Below, piece by piece: positions 45,217 through 53,574 of a stretch of 64,000 bases of DNA. Each line of letters starts with the position of its first letter. Position 1 is the first letter of the stretch. Where the stretch lies: assembly GCA_902167325.1 (NCBI GenBank), contig LR632930.1:1178001-1242000 (forward strand), written 5' to 3'. This DNA comes from Chitinophaga pinensis (GTDB taxonomy: Bacteria; Bacteroidota; Bacteroidia; Chitinophagales; Chitinophagaceae). The notes beneath the pieces are model-generated. The model was given only the letters and a program-made list of their open reading frames with translations, made no database searches and was not told where the DNA came from. The position numbers were made by a program, and so were the translations under genes.

Positions 45217-46614
45217 ATGAAGAAAAATTCATTTCAGGATTATCTGCCCTTTATCGTTTTGGCCGGGCTTGCCATAATTGGCATTTTTTTACCGACCCCG
45301 ACAACTTTTGCTGATGCCAGCAAGTATAATGCTGCAGATGTAGCCTGGATACTGGTAGCCACCTGTCTGGTGTTTTTGATGACCCCCGGTTTGTCCTTCT
45401 TCTACGGAGGCATGGTAAACCGTAAGAACATCATCTCTACCATGATGCAGAGCTTTATCGCCACCGGCCTGATCAGTGTGATCTGGGTTGTGGTAGGGTT
45501 CAGCCTGGCATTCGGTACATCCCAGAACGGGATCATCGGCGACCCGTCTACTTTCTTCTTCTTTAAGGGAGTGCCGGACGGCGGGCCCTGGAGCCTTGGC
45601 CCCACCATTCCCCTGATGCTTTTCGCGCTCTTCCAGCTGAAGTTTGCCGTAATTACTCCGGCATTGGTAGTTGGTGCCGTGGCTGAGCGTATCCGATTCA
45701 CATCTTACGTGCTCTTCATGGTATTGTTCAGTCTCCTTGTATATGCGCCCATCGCACACTGGACCTGGCATCCCGAAGGCATTCTTTTTAAACTGGGTGT
45801 GCTCGACTTTGCAGGAGGTACAGTAGTACATATTTCTGCCGGTTGCGCAGCGCTCGCCGGTGCCCTGGTGCTCCGCCGCCGTAAAGACCATATCGCCAAA
45901 AAAGAACTGACTCCTGCAAACGTACCTTTCGTACTGCTGGGTACCGGTCTTCTCTGGTTTGGCTGGTTTGGCTTCAACGCAGGTTCTTCTCTCGGCGCAA
46001 ACTCTCTGGCAGTTACCGCATTTGCTGCTACCAACACTGCTACTGCCGCTGCTGGTCTTTCCTGGATCTTCTTTGATGTGATCCGTGGCCGTAAGCCTTC
46101 GGTACTTGGTTTCTGTATCGGTGCCGTAGTAGGTATGGTGGCCATCACTCCTGCCGCAGGTTTCGTAGGTGTTCCGCAATCCCTGTTCATTGGTTTCGCT
46201 GCAGCGATCGTTTCCAACCTGGTGGTACACTTCAAAAACAAATCGTCTATCGATGATACGCTGGATGTATTCCCCTGCCATGGTGTAGGAGGTATGACCG
46301 GTATGCTCCTGACAGGTATTTTCGCTTCTCAGGCAGTGAACCCCGCTCTTACAGAAAGCGGCTGGGCTTATGGAAACTTCAGCCTGTTCTATAAACAAAC
46401 GCTTGGCCTCCTGCTGGTGGTAGGTTACAGCTTCGCGGTATCCTGGGCTATCTTCAAGTTCATCAACTACGTTCACCCGCTCCGTGTAACGGATCAGGAA
46501 GAAGAACTCGGCCTGGACGTTACCCAACACAACGAGGCTTATCACCCCAACCTCATGAAAGTGGGCACCAATGGCTCGCTTACCGAAGAAGAAACCGGTG
46601 TTCAGCACGGTTAA
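45217..46614 (+). CDS. amt: Ammonium transporter
   Basis: 465 residues with about eleven membrane segments. Carries ammonium across the inner membrane. Conserved parts: MTPGLSFFYGGMVNRKN near 57, the first pore histidine in PIAHWTWHPEG, DFAGGTVVHISAGCAALAGALVLRRR, and the second in DVFPCHGVGGMTGMLLTGIF. The twin-His pore is therefore intact. The C-terminal tail (INYVHPLRVTDQEEELGLDVTQHNEAYHP) is the region PII proteins contact, but no glnK gene is beside it here. It is followed by a structured 68-base element and then a porin gene, a pair likely expressed together. Confidence 0.96.
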   Translation: MKKNSFQDYLPFIVLAGLAIIGIFLPTPTTFADASKYNAADVAWILVATCLVFLMTPGLSFFYGGMVNRKNIISTMMQSFIATGLISVIWVVVGFSLAFGTSQNGIIGDPSTFFFFKGVPDGGPWSLGPTIPLMLFALFQLKFAVITPALVVGAVAERIRFTSYVLFMVLFSLLVYAPIAHWTWHPEGILFKLGVLDFAGGTVVHISAGCAALAGALVLRRRKDHIAKKELTPANVPFVLLGTGLLWFGWFGFNAGSSLGANSLAVTAFAATNTATAAAGLSWIFFDVIRGRKPSVLGFCIGAVVGMVAITPAAGFVGVPQSLFIGFAAAIVSNLVVHFKNKSSIDDTLDVFPCHGVGGMTGMLLTGIFASQAVNPALTESGWAYGNFSLFYKQTLGLLLVVGYSFAVSWAIFKFINYVHPLRVTDQEEELGLDVTQHNEAYHPNLMKVGTNGSLTEEETGVQHG

Positions 46615-46670
46615 TCGGATCTGATCTTTCGCAATAGTTAGTAAATACCTAGTTAGTTTGAAAAACCGGA

Positions 46671-46738
46671 TGTTGTTCGTCGTCATGGCTAAAACGCCAT
46701 GATGACGGGCGATCCGGGAGTGGATTGCCCGAACAGCA
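46671..46738. other. Three-way-junction sequence between amt and the porin gene
   Basis: Three helices close without any unpaired junction base: P1 46671-46678/46731-46738 (8 bp), P2 46679-46689/46696-46706 (11 bp, 6-base loop TAAAAC), P3 46707-46715/46722-46730 (9 bp, 6-base loop). Each helix has one G-T pair, which fits RNA folding better than a DNA cruciform. No T-run follows, so it is not a standard terminator. Confidence 0.65.
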
Positions 46739-46813
46739 CTATGTCAACGATTCAACACCTTAACAAACAGCCGAACCCTTTATCATTTTATTAACCAAAA
46801 TTTTAAAATTCCA

Positions 46814-47869
46814 ATGATGAGAAAAAGTTTATTCGCACTCCTGGCTGTCTTTCTGACCGTATCTGCCTCCGCACAGGACTCTACCCGCCTCCTGCCTGTT
46901 GGCTTTAAGCTGTCTGGCTCCGCCGATGTATATTATAAATACAATTTCAACAAGAACGCTACCGATAATAAGACGAGCTTCACTGGTTCCCATAACTCTT
47001 TCGAGTTGAATATGCTGTCCCTTAAACTGGAAAGCTCTTTCAAGAATGTAGGTATGGTAGCTGATATCGGATTCGGCAAACGTGCGGAGGATTTCTCTTA
47101 TAATGACGAGAAGACCCGCCTGGCCATCAAGCAACTTTATGTTGCCTATGCACCCACCTCATGGCTCAAATTTTCTATGGGTTCTTACAGCACCCACGTG
47201 GGATATGAGCTGGTAGATGCTTATGCGAACCGCAACTACAGCATGTCATATATGTTTTCCTATGGCCCTTTCTTCCACACCGGGGTTAAAGCGGATTTAA
47301 CGTTTGGCTCGCACAGCTTCATGGTAGGCGTGTTCAATCCGACCGATTTCAAATCTGCTACCTGGGGTGGAATTAAATTTATTGGTGCGCAGTATGGTTT
47401 TGCTCCTGCAGAAGTGCCCTTCAAATTTTACCTGAACTATATCGGCGGCCGCGATACTTTCCAAACCCGGAACGATCAGCTGGATGCCGTACTTACCTAT
47501 CAGCTGACGCCTAAATTCGGTTTCGGCTACAATGGTACCTACAGCATGTATAAAAACGGTATCAGCACCAACTGGTACGGCTCAGCCCTGTATCTCAATT
47601 TCGACCCCACGGAGAGTATCGGGCTTACGCTGCGCGGTGAGTATTTCTCCGATAAAGACAATCTCAAAGTATATGGAGATAAAACAGAGTATCCCGAAGG
47701 TGGCAGCATCTTCGCCGTTACACTGTCTGGTCAGTACAAGGTAGGTGGCTTCACGCTGATCCCCGAGTTCAGGCTGGATCATGGCTCCAAGGATGTTTTC
47801 CTGAAAGGGGAAGATGTGCCCAAGGCTAATTCTGCCAACGTATTGCTGGCGGCCATATACAAGTTTTAA
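46814..47869 (+). CDS. OmpL-like outer-membrane porin
   Basis: 351 residues. Signal peptide 1-20 (ends SASAQ), then a complete barrel with alternating strands and an aromatic C-terminus (NVLLAAIYKF), the usual signal for barrel assembly. The pattern GFKLSGSADVYYKYNF ... SHNSFELNMLSLKLE and the central YANRNYSMSYMFSYGPFFHTGVKA fits the putative beta-barrel porin-2 (OmpL-like) family, which often follows amt in Bacteroidota. It probably lets small nitrogen solutes across the outer membrane (inference from neighbour). A terminator follows. Confidence 0.85.
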   Translation: MMRKSLFALLAVFLTVSASAQDSTRLLPVGFKLSGSADVYYKYNFNKNATDNKTSFTGSHNSFELNMLSLKLESSFKNVGMVADIGFGKRAEDFSYNDEKTRLAIKQLYVAYAPTSWLKFSMGSYSTHVGYELVDAYANRNYSMSYMFSYGPFFHTGVKADLTFGSHSFMVGVFNPTDFKSATWGGIKFIGAQYGFAPAEVPFKFYLNYIGGRDTFQTRNDQLDAVLTYQLTPKFGFGYNGTYSMYKNGISTNWYGSALYLNFDPTESIGLTLRGEYFSDKDNLKVYGDKTEYPEGGSIFAVTLSGQYKVGGFTLIPEFRLDHGSKDVFLKGEDVPKANSANVLLAAIYKF

Positions 47870-47923
47870 GGAATCTTAATCACAGGCTCATATAAATAAA
47901 TTTAACCGAACCTTTATGTAAAG

Positions 47924-47956
47924 GGGCTGGCTGTTTCAGCCGGCCCATTCTTTTTT
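47924..47956 (+). terminator. Rho-independent terminator of the porin gene
   Basis: 10-bp stem GGGCTGGCTG/CAGCCGGCCC with one G-T pair, then T6. Confidence 0.88.
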
Positions 47957-48055
47957 ATAACAAGCATAGCCAGCAGGGGGATTTGCGCCATTAAAATTTC
48001 CCGGTATCAAACCGGGTTTTTTGTATCTTTTCTCCCCCAAAATGAGCTATCAATT

Positions 48056-48721
48056 ATGCTGCAACGTTCCACACTGAAGTTTTTGAAAGACCTGAAGCTG
48101 AATAATAACAAAGCCTGGTTCGATGAAAACAAGGCTGCCTATCTGGCGGCGAAGGAAGATTTTGAAAGCCTGGTACAACAGCTTATAGACGGGCTGGCCC
48201 GGATAGATCCGGGAATGGAAGGGCTTGTGGTGAAAGAATGTGTGTTCCGTATTTATAAAGATGTCAGGTTTTCAAAAGACAAGACTCCTTACAAAATAAA
48301 CATGGGTGCTTCCTTCACGAAAGGCGGGAAGAAGAGCCCGCTGGCGGGATTTTACTTTCACCTGGAGCCGGGAGGGCATAGCATGGCCGGTGGCGGATTA
48401 TGGATGCCGGAGCCTGCTGCGCTCAAAAAAGTGCGCCAGGAAATAGATTATAATTTCGCTGAATTTCAGCGAATCGTTGGGGCGAAAGATTTTATCCGCC
48501 TGTTTGGAAAAGTAAATGGCGACTCGTTGAAGACTGCGCCACAGGGATATCATGAAGACAATCCCGCTATTGCTTATCTGAAACTGAAAAGCTGGGTTGT
48601 AACTACTCATGTCAGCGACGATGCGGCTACCCAGCCTACGCTCGTTCGCGAAATACTACGCATTTTCTCGACAATGCTTCCTTTCATAGGGTTTCTTAAT
48701 GCCGCACAGGACGAATCTTAA
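48056..48721 (+). CDS. DUF2461-family protein
   Basis: 221 residues, cytoplasmic (no signal peptide). Conserved pieces of the family: STLKFLKDLKLNNNKAWFDENK at the start, RIYKDVRFSKDKTPYKINMGASF in the middle, and FYFHLEPGGHSMAGGGLWMPEPAALKKVRQEID. The function of the family is not known. Single gene between two terminators or gaps; a TATCTTTT stretch at 48022-48029 is close to the -7 consensus. The last residues, LPFIGFLNAAQDES, are complete. Confidence 0.9.
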   Translation: MLQRSTLKFLKDLKLNNNKAWFDENKAAYLAAKEDFESLVQQLIDGLARIDPGMEGLVVKECVFRIYKDVRFSKDKTPYKINMGASFTKGGKKSPLAGFYFHLEPGGHSMAGGGLWMPEPAALKKVRQEIDYNFAEFQRIVGAKDFIRLFGKVNGDSLKTAPQGYHEDNPAIAYLKLKSWVVTTHVSDDAATQPTLVREILRIFSTMLPFIGFLNAAQDES

Positions 48722-48813
48722 TGTTATGCTCCCCCGCCCTGCTAGTTACCGGAGAAGTTCTTGGTGACAAGCGCTTCCGGCAACTAGGCTGCTGCAACAA
48801 AATAGACAGTAAA

Positions 48814-49065
48814 TCAATTCTTGTGTATCAAAAACTCAAACGGACGCGATTTACGGTTCTTTAATACGTTTTCCTTGTCTGTCTTCGTTTGCGCGAAGCG
48901 CTGGTTGTAAACATTTGCCACTTCGATGATCGGCATGATACCATCCATCGTATCCTTCTGATCAACAATGTTCATGATGCGGGAAACCTGCGAAGAAAAG
49001 TTAGTGCTCCATTCTTCAGTGAACTTGTGCATTAACAAAAGTTCACGATTTGCGTTGGTTTTCAT
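48814..49065 (-). CDS. Small orphan protein, unknown function
   Basis: 83 residues, soluble and charged, with a helical middle (FTEEWSTNFSSQVSRIMNIVDQKDTMDG) and a basic C-terminus (ENVLKNRKSRPFEFLIHKN). No family recognised and no signal peptide. It stands alone, about 90 bases from the DUF2461 stop and convergent with it. A TAGATTTG -7-like element lies at 49182-49189 on the same strand, and a second weaker one (CACCTTTG) at 49160. Codon use looks normal for the window. Could be a small regulator; real-gene confidence is moderate. Confidence 0.5.
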   Translation of the reverse strand: MKTNANRELLLMHKFTEEWSTNFSSQVSRIMNIVDQKDTMDGIMPIIEVANVYNQRFAQTKTDKENVLKNRKSRPFEFLIHKN

Positions 49066-49501
49066 AGGATAAAAAGGGTGTTTAAATTGATAGAATAGTT
49101 TTCATGGATAATACAGATAAAGAATTTATTAGCATAGGATTGCAATAGGATTGTACTGTCAAAGGTGGACTTTATCCTGCACAAATCTATACTACTTCCG
49201 TGTAGTTTTTAGTCCAAAGTGCATTAACAAAAAATGATGAAAGCAGGCACAGTAAACGCATTGCGCGTTTTGTTAATAGAGTCGCTAGTATTCGTATATC
49301 CCTCGTCGTAGTTTGACGGGGAAGTGAATTTAAATTAAATAAAGACAACTTCCAAATGTTCAACCCTGTAATCCGTTGAGAATAAATGACGCATGGCGGA
49401 GTTATGTGTGTAGATGAATGATAATGAATGAAAACCGGTAAAAAGATTTTTTTTGTTAATGAATTGAACTGCAGGATAATAGCAGTTTTAAGGCAAAAAA
49501 T
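49066..49501. other. Intergenic DNA upstream of the orphan gene
   Basis: About 435 AT-rich bases with only the -7-like elements above and a run TTTTTTTT near 49448. The open frames on either strand look random. Confidence 0.5.
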
Positions 49502-49527
49502 AACGGCGCGGATCATTCCGCGCCGTT
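49502..49527 (-). terminator. Rho-independent terminator of asd
   Basis: Perfect 11-bp stem AACGGCGCGGA with a 4-base loop, followed on the minus strand by TATTTTTTG. Confidence 0.92.
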
Positions 49528-49553
49528 GTGGATAACTATTTTATTGGCAGTGC

Positions 49554-50543
49554 TTACAGCCAGTTCTTCCCGGTAAGGTATTCCGCGATTTGTACAGCGT
49601 TTGTTGCCGCACCTTTACGCAGGTTGTCTGCAACGATCCAGAGGTTGAGTGTATTAGCCTGCGTTTCATCGCGACGGATACGGCCTACAAACACCTCATC
49701 TTTATCATGCGCATCCTTCGGCATAGGATACATTGCTTTGGAAGGATCATCCACCACAATCACACCAGGTGTTGCAGCAAGCAGGTTACGTACATCGGTA
49801 AGATCGAAGTCGTTATCAAATTCAATATTCACACTTTCGCTGTGGCCGCCCATTACCGGAATGCGCACAGTGGTAGCTGTTACCTTCACTTTTTCATCAC
49901 CCATGATCTTCACGGTTTCTTTCACCATCTTCATCTCTTCTTTGGTATAACCATTGTCGAGGAACACATCGATCTGCGGAATCACGTTCAGATCGATCTC
50001 ATGCGCATATGCTTTTTCACCTTCAATACCCTGGCGCTCGTTCATGAGCTGGGTTACTGCTTTTACACCGGTGCCGGTTACAGATTGATAGGTAGAAACT
50101 ACCACACGGTTAATACCATATTTTTCATGGAGCGGGCTCAGCACCAGCACCATCTGAATAGTAGAACAGTTAGGATTCGCAATGATCTTATCTTCAGGTG
50201 TCAGCACTTTTGCATTCACTTCAGGTACTATCAGTTTCTTACCGGGGTCCATACGCCAGGCAGAAGAGTTATCGATCACGGTGATACCTGCCTCCGCGAA
50301 TTTGGGTGCCCACTCAAGAGAGGTGCTGCCGCCGGCGGAGAAGATAGCTACGTTCGGTTTCATCTTTATAGCCGTATCAGCGGTTACAACCTTGTACGGC
50401 TTACCCTTATACATTACTTCCTTACCAACAGATTTTTCGGAAGCGACAGGGATCAGTTCCGTCACCGGGAAATTCCTTTCCGCGAGTACTTGCAACATTT
50501 TGGAGCCTACCAGTCCGGTGGCACCTACTACGGCTACTTTCAT
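49554..50543 (-). CDS. asd: Aspartate-semialdehyde dehydrogenase
   Basis: 329 residues, family size. Reduces aspartyl phosphate to aspartate semialdehyde with NADPH, the branch to lysine/diaminopimelate, threonine and methionine. Nucleotide site GATGLVGSKML at 7-17, catalytic Cys126 (NPNCSTIQM), substrate His234 (MGGHSESVNIEF) and the ring of conserved residues TYQSVTGTG. The N-terminal MKVAVVGATG fixes the start. Single gene with -7 element TAATTTTG at 50572-50579 and a perfect terminator. Confidence 0.97.
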   Translation of the reverse strand: MKVAVVGATGLVGSKMLQVLAERNFPVTELIPVASEKSVGKEVMYKGKPYKVVTADTAIKMKPNVAIFSAGGSTSLEWAPKFAEAGITVIDNSSAWRMDPGKKLIVPEVNAKVLTPEDKIIANPNCSTIQMVLVLSPLHEKYGINRVVVSTYQSVTGTGVKAVTQLMNERQGIEGEKAYAHEIDLNVIPQIDVFLDNGYTKEEMKMVKETVKIMGDEKVKVTATTVRIPVMGGHSESVNIEFDNDFDLTDVRNLLAATPGVIVVDDPSKAMYPMPKDAHDKDEVFVGRIRRDETQANTLNLWIVADNLRKGAATNAVQIAEYLTGKNWL

Positions 50544-50571
50544 GATTTGATTAGATTTAAAAATCAGACCC

Positions 50572-50579
50572 CAAAATTA
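50572..50579 (-). promoter_or_regulatory. Candidate -7 element (TAATTTTG) for asd
   Basis: Plus strand CAAAATTA, 29 bases upstream of the asd start. Confidence 0.4.
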
Positions 50580-50641
50580 ATACATCAAACGACAATTTCT
50601 CTATATTCGGTCAGATTGTTGACCCATTAAAAATTGAATAC

Positions 50642-52315
50642 ATGCAAGCCATTGTTTGTGCAATCGCGCTATTGAGTGCGCGCTGCGGCGATACGTCGTA
50701 TCCACTGCCGCACGATGTCATTATCCACGAGATCATGACCGACCCGTCTCCACCCGTTTCACTCCCCGAGTACGAGTACATTGAATTGATGAACCGCTCT
50801 TCCCGGCAGGTTCAGCTGCAGGGCTGGAAGCTGAAAGGCAACGGAGGATCAGTTACCCTTCCCGACTTTGCCCTTGAGCCTGGCGCACTGGTAGTAGTAG
50901 CCCCACGCCGCGCTGCATCATTTTACCACCCGTCCATCGATGCCGGGAGCTTCTTTTCATTACATAATGATGAAGACCTCCTGTCACTGGAATCTCCTAC
51001 GGGCCGCGTGATCCACGCAGTAGCGGTAAATATGCGCCTTTACGCAGGAAGTTTCAAATCTGCCGGAGGCTGGAGCCTCGAAATGAAGGACCCTTCGTAT
51101 CCCTGTGCAGGCATCACGAACTGGATTTTTTCATCCGACCCCTCCGGCGGAACGCCCGGCAAACCCAATTCCGTGGCTTCAGTTATAGAAGCTCCTCCTT
51201 TACCGGTACTCATTCGCACCACTACCCCCGATAGCATAAGGGTCCGCCTGCATTTCTCCGCTCCGCTCGACAGTGCTTCCGCAGCCTATCCCCTTGCCTA
51301 CAATGCAGGCCGAACTATCCTCGGCTCCACACCCGAGCCGCCTGAATTCATGACCGTTTTACTCCGTTTCGCAGACTCCCTGCCGCCGGGAGCCATATTC
51401 CAGGTCAGTACTTCCGGCCTGAAAGAATGTTCCGGTCAAAGCATCCCTTCCGATAATCCCGTTCCATACGGCAGGCCAATGAGTCCATCGGGCCTCGTCA
51501 TCAGCGAAATACTCCCCGATCCGGTTGTTGGGGCAGACGATTTCGTGGAGATATATAATAACGGCCCGGTTCCCATAGCAATCACTGACCTCCGGTGGAC
51601 TGTACAGGCCGACGATGGCAGCTGGAAGCCCCCGGTGCCAGTGGTACGCCGGCCATATCTATTATTCCCCGGTGAGTATCTGGCACTACACCCCGCCCCG
51701 GCAGCCTTATGCCGGCAATACGCCTGTCTTGGCCGGCTGGAGGCAGCTCCTTTACCTGCCCTCGGTGCCGAAGCTGGGCGGTTAGGGCTATTTACCAAAG
51801 AAGGGATCCTGCTCGACGAAGCATCGTGGAACAGGGCACGCCATGCGCCCGAACTGGCGGTTACCAAAGGGGTATCTTTCGAGCGGCTGGACTTTGGAGC
51901 CTCCGGACTGGAAGCGGCAAACTGGCATTCCGCCGCATCCACTGCGGGGTACGCCACTCCGGGATACCGGAACTCCCACTTTATGGCAGTAGCATCCGGG
52001 AAGGAATGGTGCAGCCTCGGGCCAAAGGTTTTCCGCCCGGGGAACAATGGGCAGGACGATCTCGCGTGGATAAACTGGAACCTCCCCGCGCCGGGATTTC
52101 GCCTTGATGTCCGGATCTTTGACGCCGCAGGCCGCCCCGTAAGGCATCTTGCAGCCAATATTTCTGTGGGTAATACCGGCAGGATCAGCTGGAATGGATT
52201 GGGAGACAATGGTTTACCCGTCCCCAACGGCCCATATGCCGTCAGAATGGCCGCCTGGGATGGAAATGGGGAACAATTATTGCGGAAACTCGCTCTGGTA
52301 TTGATTCGGGATTAA
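50642..52315 (+). CDS. Lamin-tail-domain surface protein
   Basis: 557 residues. A short N-terminal hydrophobic stretch (MQAIVCAIALLSA) may be a signal peptide. Two lamin-tail (LTD) domains are seen: about 25-150 (DVIIHEIMTDPSPPVSLPEYEYIELMNRS ... ALVVVAPRR) and about 280-420 (GLVISEILPDPVVGADDFVEIYNNG). Between them is an Ig-like region (IRVRLHFSAPLD) and at the end a FlgD-like fold (RLDVRIFDAAGRPVRHLA ... GLGDNGLPVPNGPYAVRMAAWDGNG). These domain pairs are common in secreted Bacteroidota proteins. It is more GC-rich and uses more Pro/Ala than its neighbours. Secretion route uncertain; the end lacks the NAFTPNNDG signal. Confidence 0.85.
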   Translation: MQAIVCAIALLSARCGDTSYPLPHDVIIHEIMTDPSPPVSLPEYEYIELMNRSSRQVQLQGWKLKGNGGSVTLPDFALEPGALVVVAPRRAASFYHPSIDAGSFFSLHNDEDLLSLESPTGRVIHAVAVNMRLYAGSFKSAGGWSLEMKDPSYPCAGITNWIFSSDPSGGTPGKPNSVASVIEAPPLPVLIRTTTPDSIRVRLHFSAPLDSASAAYPLAYNAGRTILGSTPEPPEFMTVLLRFADSLPPGAIFQVSTSGLKECSGQSIPSDNPVPYGRPMSPSGLVISEILPDPVVGADDFVEIYNNGPVPIAITDLRWTVQADDGSWKPPVPVVRRPYLLFPGEYLALHPAPAALCRQYACLGRLEAAPLPALGAEAGRLGLFTKEGILLDEASWNRARHAPELAVTKGVSFERLDFGASGLEAANWHSAASTAGYATPGYRNSHFMAVASGKEWCSLGPKVFRPGNNGQDDLAWINWNLPAPGFRLDVRIFDAAGRPVRHLAANISVGNTGRISWNGLGDNGLPVPNGPYAVRMAAWDGNGEQLLRKLALVLIRD

Positions 52316-52376
52316 TTTATCAGGCCTTTGGCGGGAGGGTGAAAATTTGTCAGGGCTTTATCATCTGTTAATTTTT

Positions 52377-52384
52377 TATATTTG
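52377..52384 (+). promoter_or_regulatory. Candidate -7 element (TATATTTG) for the DUF5606 gene
   Basis: Matches TAnnTTTG, 20 bases before the ATG; a TTTG at 52346-52349 lies at the long end of the usual -33 spacing. Confidence 0.5.
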
Positions 52385-52404
52385 CCGCTCTTAAAATTGA
52401 ATTC

Positions 52405-53034
52405 ATGCAGTACAGAGAAATTGTTGCAGTAACCGGATTAGGCGGTTTATTCCAATTGCTGGCCAGTAAACAGGACGGCGCTATTGTAAAATCGCTCGAA
52501 GACCAAAGCACTCGCTTCGTATCTTCCCGGGTACATAATTTTACCCCATTGGAAAGCATCGAGGTATTTACAACTGGCGATAATGTTAACCTGTCGGCTG
52601 TATTCAAAGCGATGCAGGAAAACGTAGCTAAGTTCCCCCTCGTGGAAGCTAAGGCTGATAATAATACCATTAAAAGCTACTTCAAAAACGTATACCCCGA
52701 GTTTGATGAAGAGCGTGTGTATGTCAGCGATATGAAGAAGATGGTGAAATGGTTCGCCATCCTCGAAAAGAACGATCTGCTGAAGTTCGAAGAAGTAACA
52801 GAAGAAACTGCAGAAGTTGCAGAAGCACCTGCTGCTGAAGCCGCTGCCGCAGAAGAACCTAAAGCCAAAAAAGCAAAAGCTAAGAAGGAAGAAGCCCCCG
52901 CTGCTGAAGGCGCCGAAGAAAAACCGGCCCCTAAGAAGAAAGCTGCTCCCAAGAAAGCTGCTGCTGATGCTGAAGGTGCAGAAGGCGAAGAGAAAAAGCC
53001 TAAAACTACCCGTAAGAAGAAAACCGAAGAATAG
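52405..53034 (+). CDS. DUF5606-family protein with Lys/Ala/Glu-rich tail
   Basis: 209 residues. Residues 1-130 are the DUF5606 core: MQYREIVAVTGLGGLFQLLASKQDGAIVKSLEDQ, LESIEVFTT, and YVSDMKKMVKWFAILEKNDLL. Residues 131-209 are a low-complexity tail of A, E, K and P (AKKAKAKKEEAP, KKKAAPKKAA), ending TTRKKKTEE, like histone H1-type tails. Cytoplasmic. The family is widespread in Bacteroidota with no known function. A strong terminator follows. Confidence 0.9.
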   Translation: MQYREIVAVTGLGGLFQLLASKQDGAIVKSLEDQSTRFVSSRVHNFTPLESIEVFTTGDNVNLSAVFKAMQENVAKFPLVEAKADNNTIKSYFKNVYPEFDEERVYVSDMKKMVKWFAILEKNDLLKFEEVTEETAEVAEAPAAEAAAAEEPKAKKAKAKKEEAPAAEGAEEKPAPKKKAAPKKAAADAEGAEGEEKKPKTTRKKKTEE

Positions 53035-53058
53035 TCGGTTGATAACATACTTTGCAGC

Positions 53059-53097
53059 AAACCAGGCCCTTCCCGTAAGCGGCCTGGTTTCTTTTTT
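53059..53097 (+). terminator. Rho-independent terminator of the DUF5606 gene
   Basis: Perfect 10-bp stem AAACCAGGCC/GGCCTGGTTT followed by C and T6. Confidence 0.92.
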
Positions 53098-53245
53098 GCC
53101 CTTACCTTCCGTTCTCATCCTCTCAGAACGACATCTAAGCCATTGATAGCCAGATAGCTTACCCATCAGTTTGGCCATGTACACTTGCAGTCTGATTTAC
53201 TGCATGCTGCCACTTTACTGCCTTTTACCACCCGGTACCTTAAAG

Positions 53246-53394
53246 TTTACAGTCTTGGTAACATTAGTATAAACTATCTATATCATATCTGCAGACTATC
53301 TATAAGCTACCAATAAGCCACCTCCTCATTAGGGTGGCTCAAAGGTATCTCAAAGGTATCTCAAAGGTGGCTCAAAGGTGGCTCACATGACAAT
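53246..53394. repeat. Intergenic element, copy 2, with 11-bp inverted and direct repeat array
   Basis: Starts TTTACAGTCTTGGTAAC and ends CACATGACAAT as in copy 1 (15064-15234). Inverted 11-mers (TATAAGCTACC, AATAAGCCACC) precede a short loop and five direct units at 53334-53388 (GTGGCTCAAAG, GTATCTCAAAG twice, GTGGCTCAAAG, GTGGCTCACAT). The order of GTGG and GTAT units is reversed relative to copy 1. Flanking DNA on either side shows no gene. Confidence 0.75.
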
Positions 53395-53574
53395 CAATTA
53401 AGAAACCGGATTGCCTTTAAACAGGATCAAACGCGGGTTAAAAAGTAATATACCGGTTTACAGATGGACTTTTCGTCCTGAAAAAGGTTGACAGTTGACT
53501 GCTTCAGTCCTTATGGCAGGTTTGGGTGGCTTAGCCCGTTTTTTGCTATTTTGGGGCAAATAAAGTTATTAATC
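53395..53574. promoter_or_regulatory. Leader region of the M3 peptidase gene
   Basis: Contains TTTG at 53520-53523 and CTATTTTG at 53546-53553, a near match to a Bacteroidota promoter pair, 22-27 bases before the ATG at 53575. Confidence 0.35.

Noticed and set aside
45289..46686. 465-residue open frame on the minus strand across amt
   Set aside because: Shadow of the amt gene: polar, Gln/Thr/His-rich, no domain, no signal, and amt is unquestioned.
49187..49516. 109-residue minus-strand frame upstream of the orphan gene
   Set aside because: AT-rich gap, odd composition, runs into the asd terminator.
53488..53574. Earlier start for the M3 peptidase
   Set aside because: Extra 29 residues do not fit the family and would cover the likely promoter.
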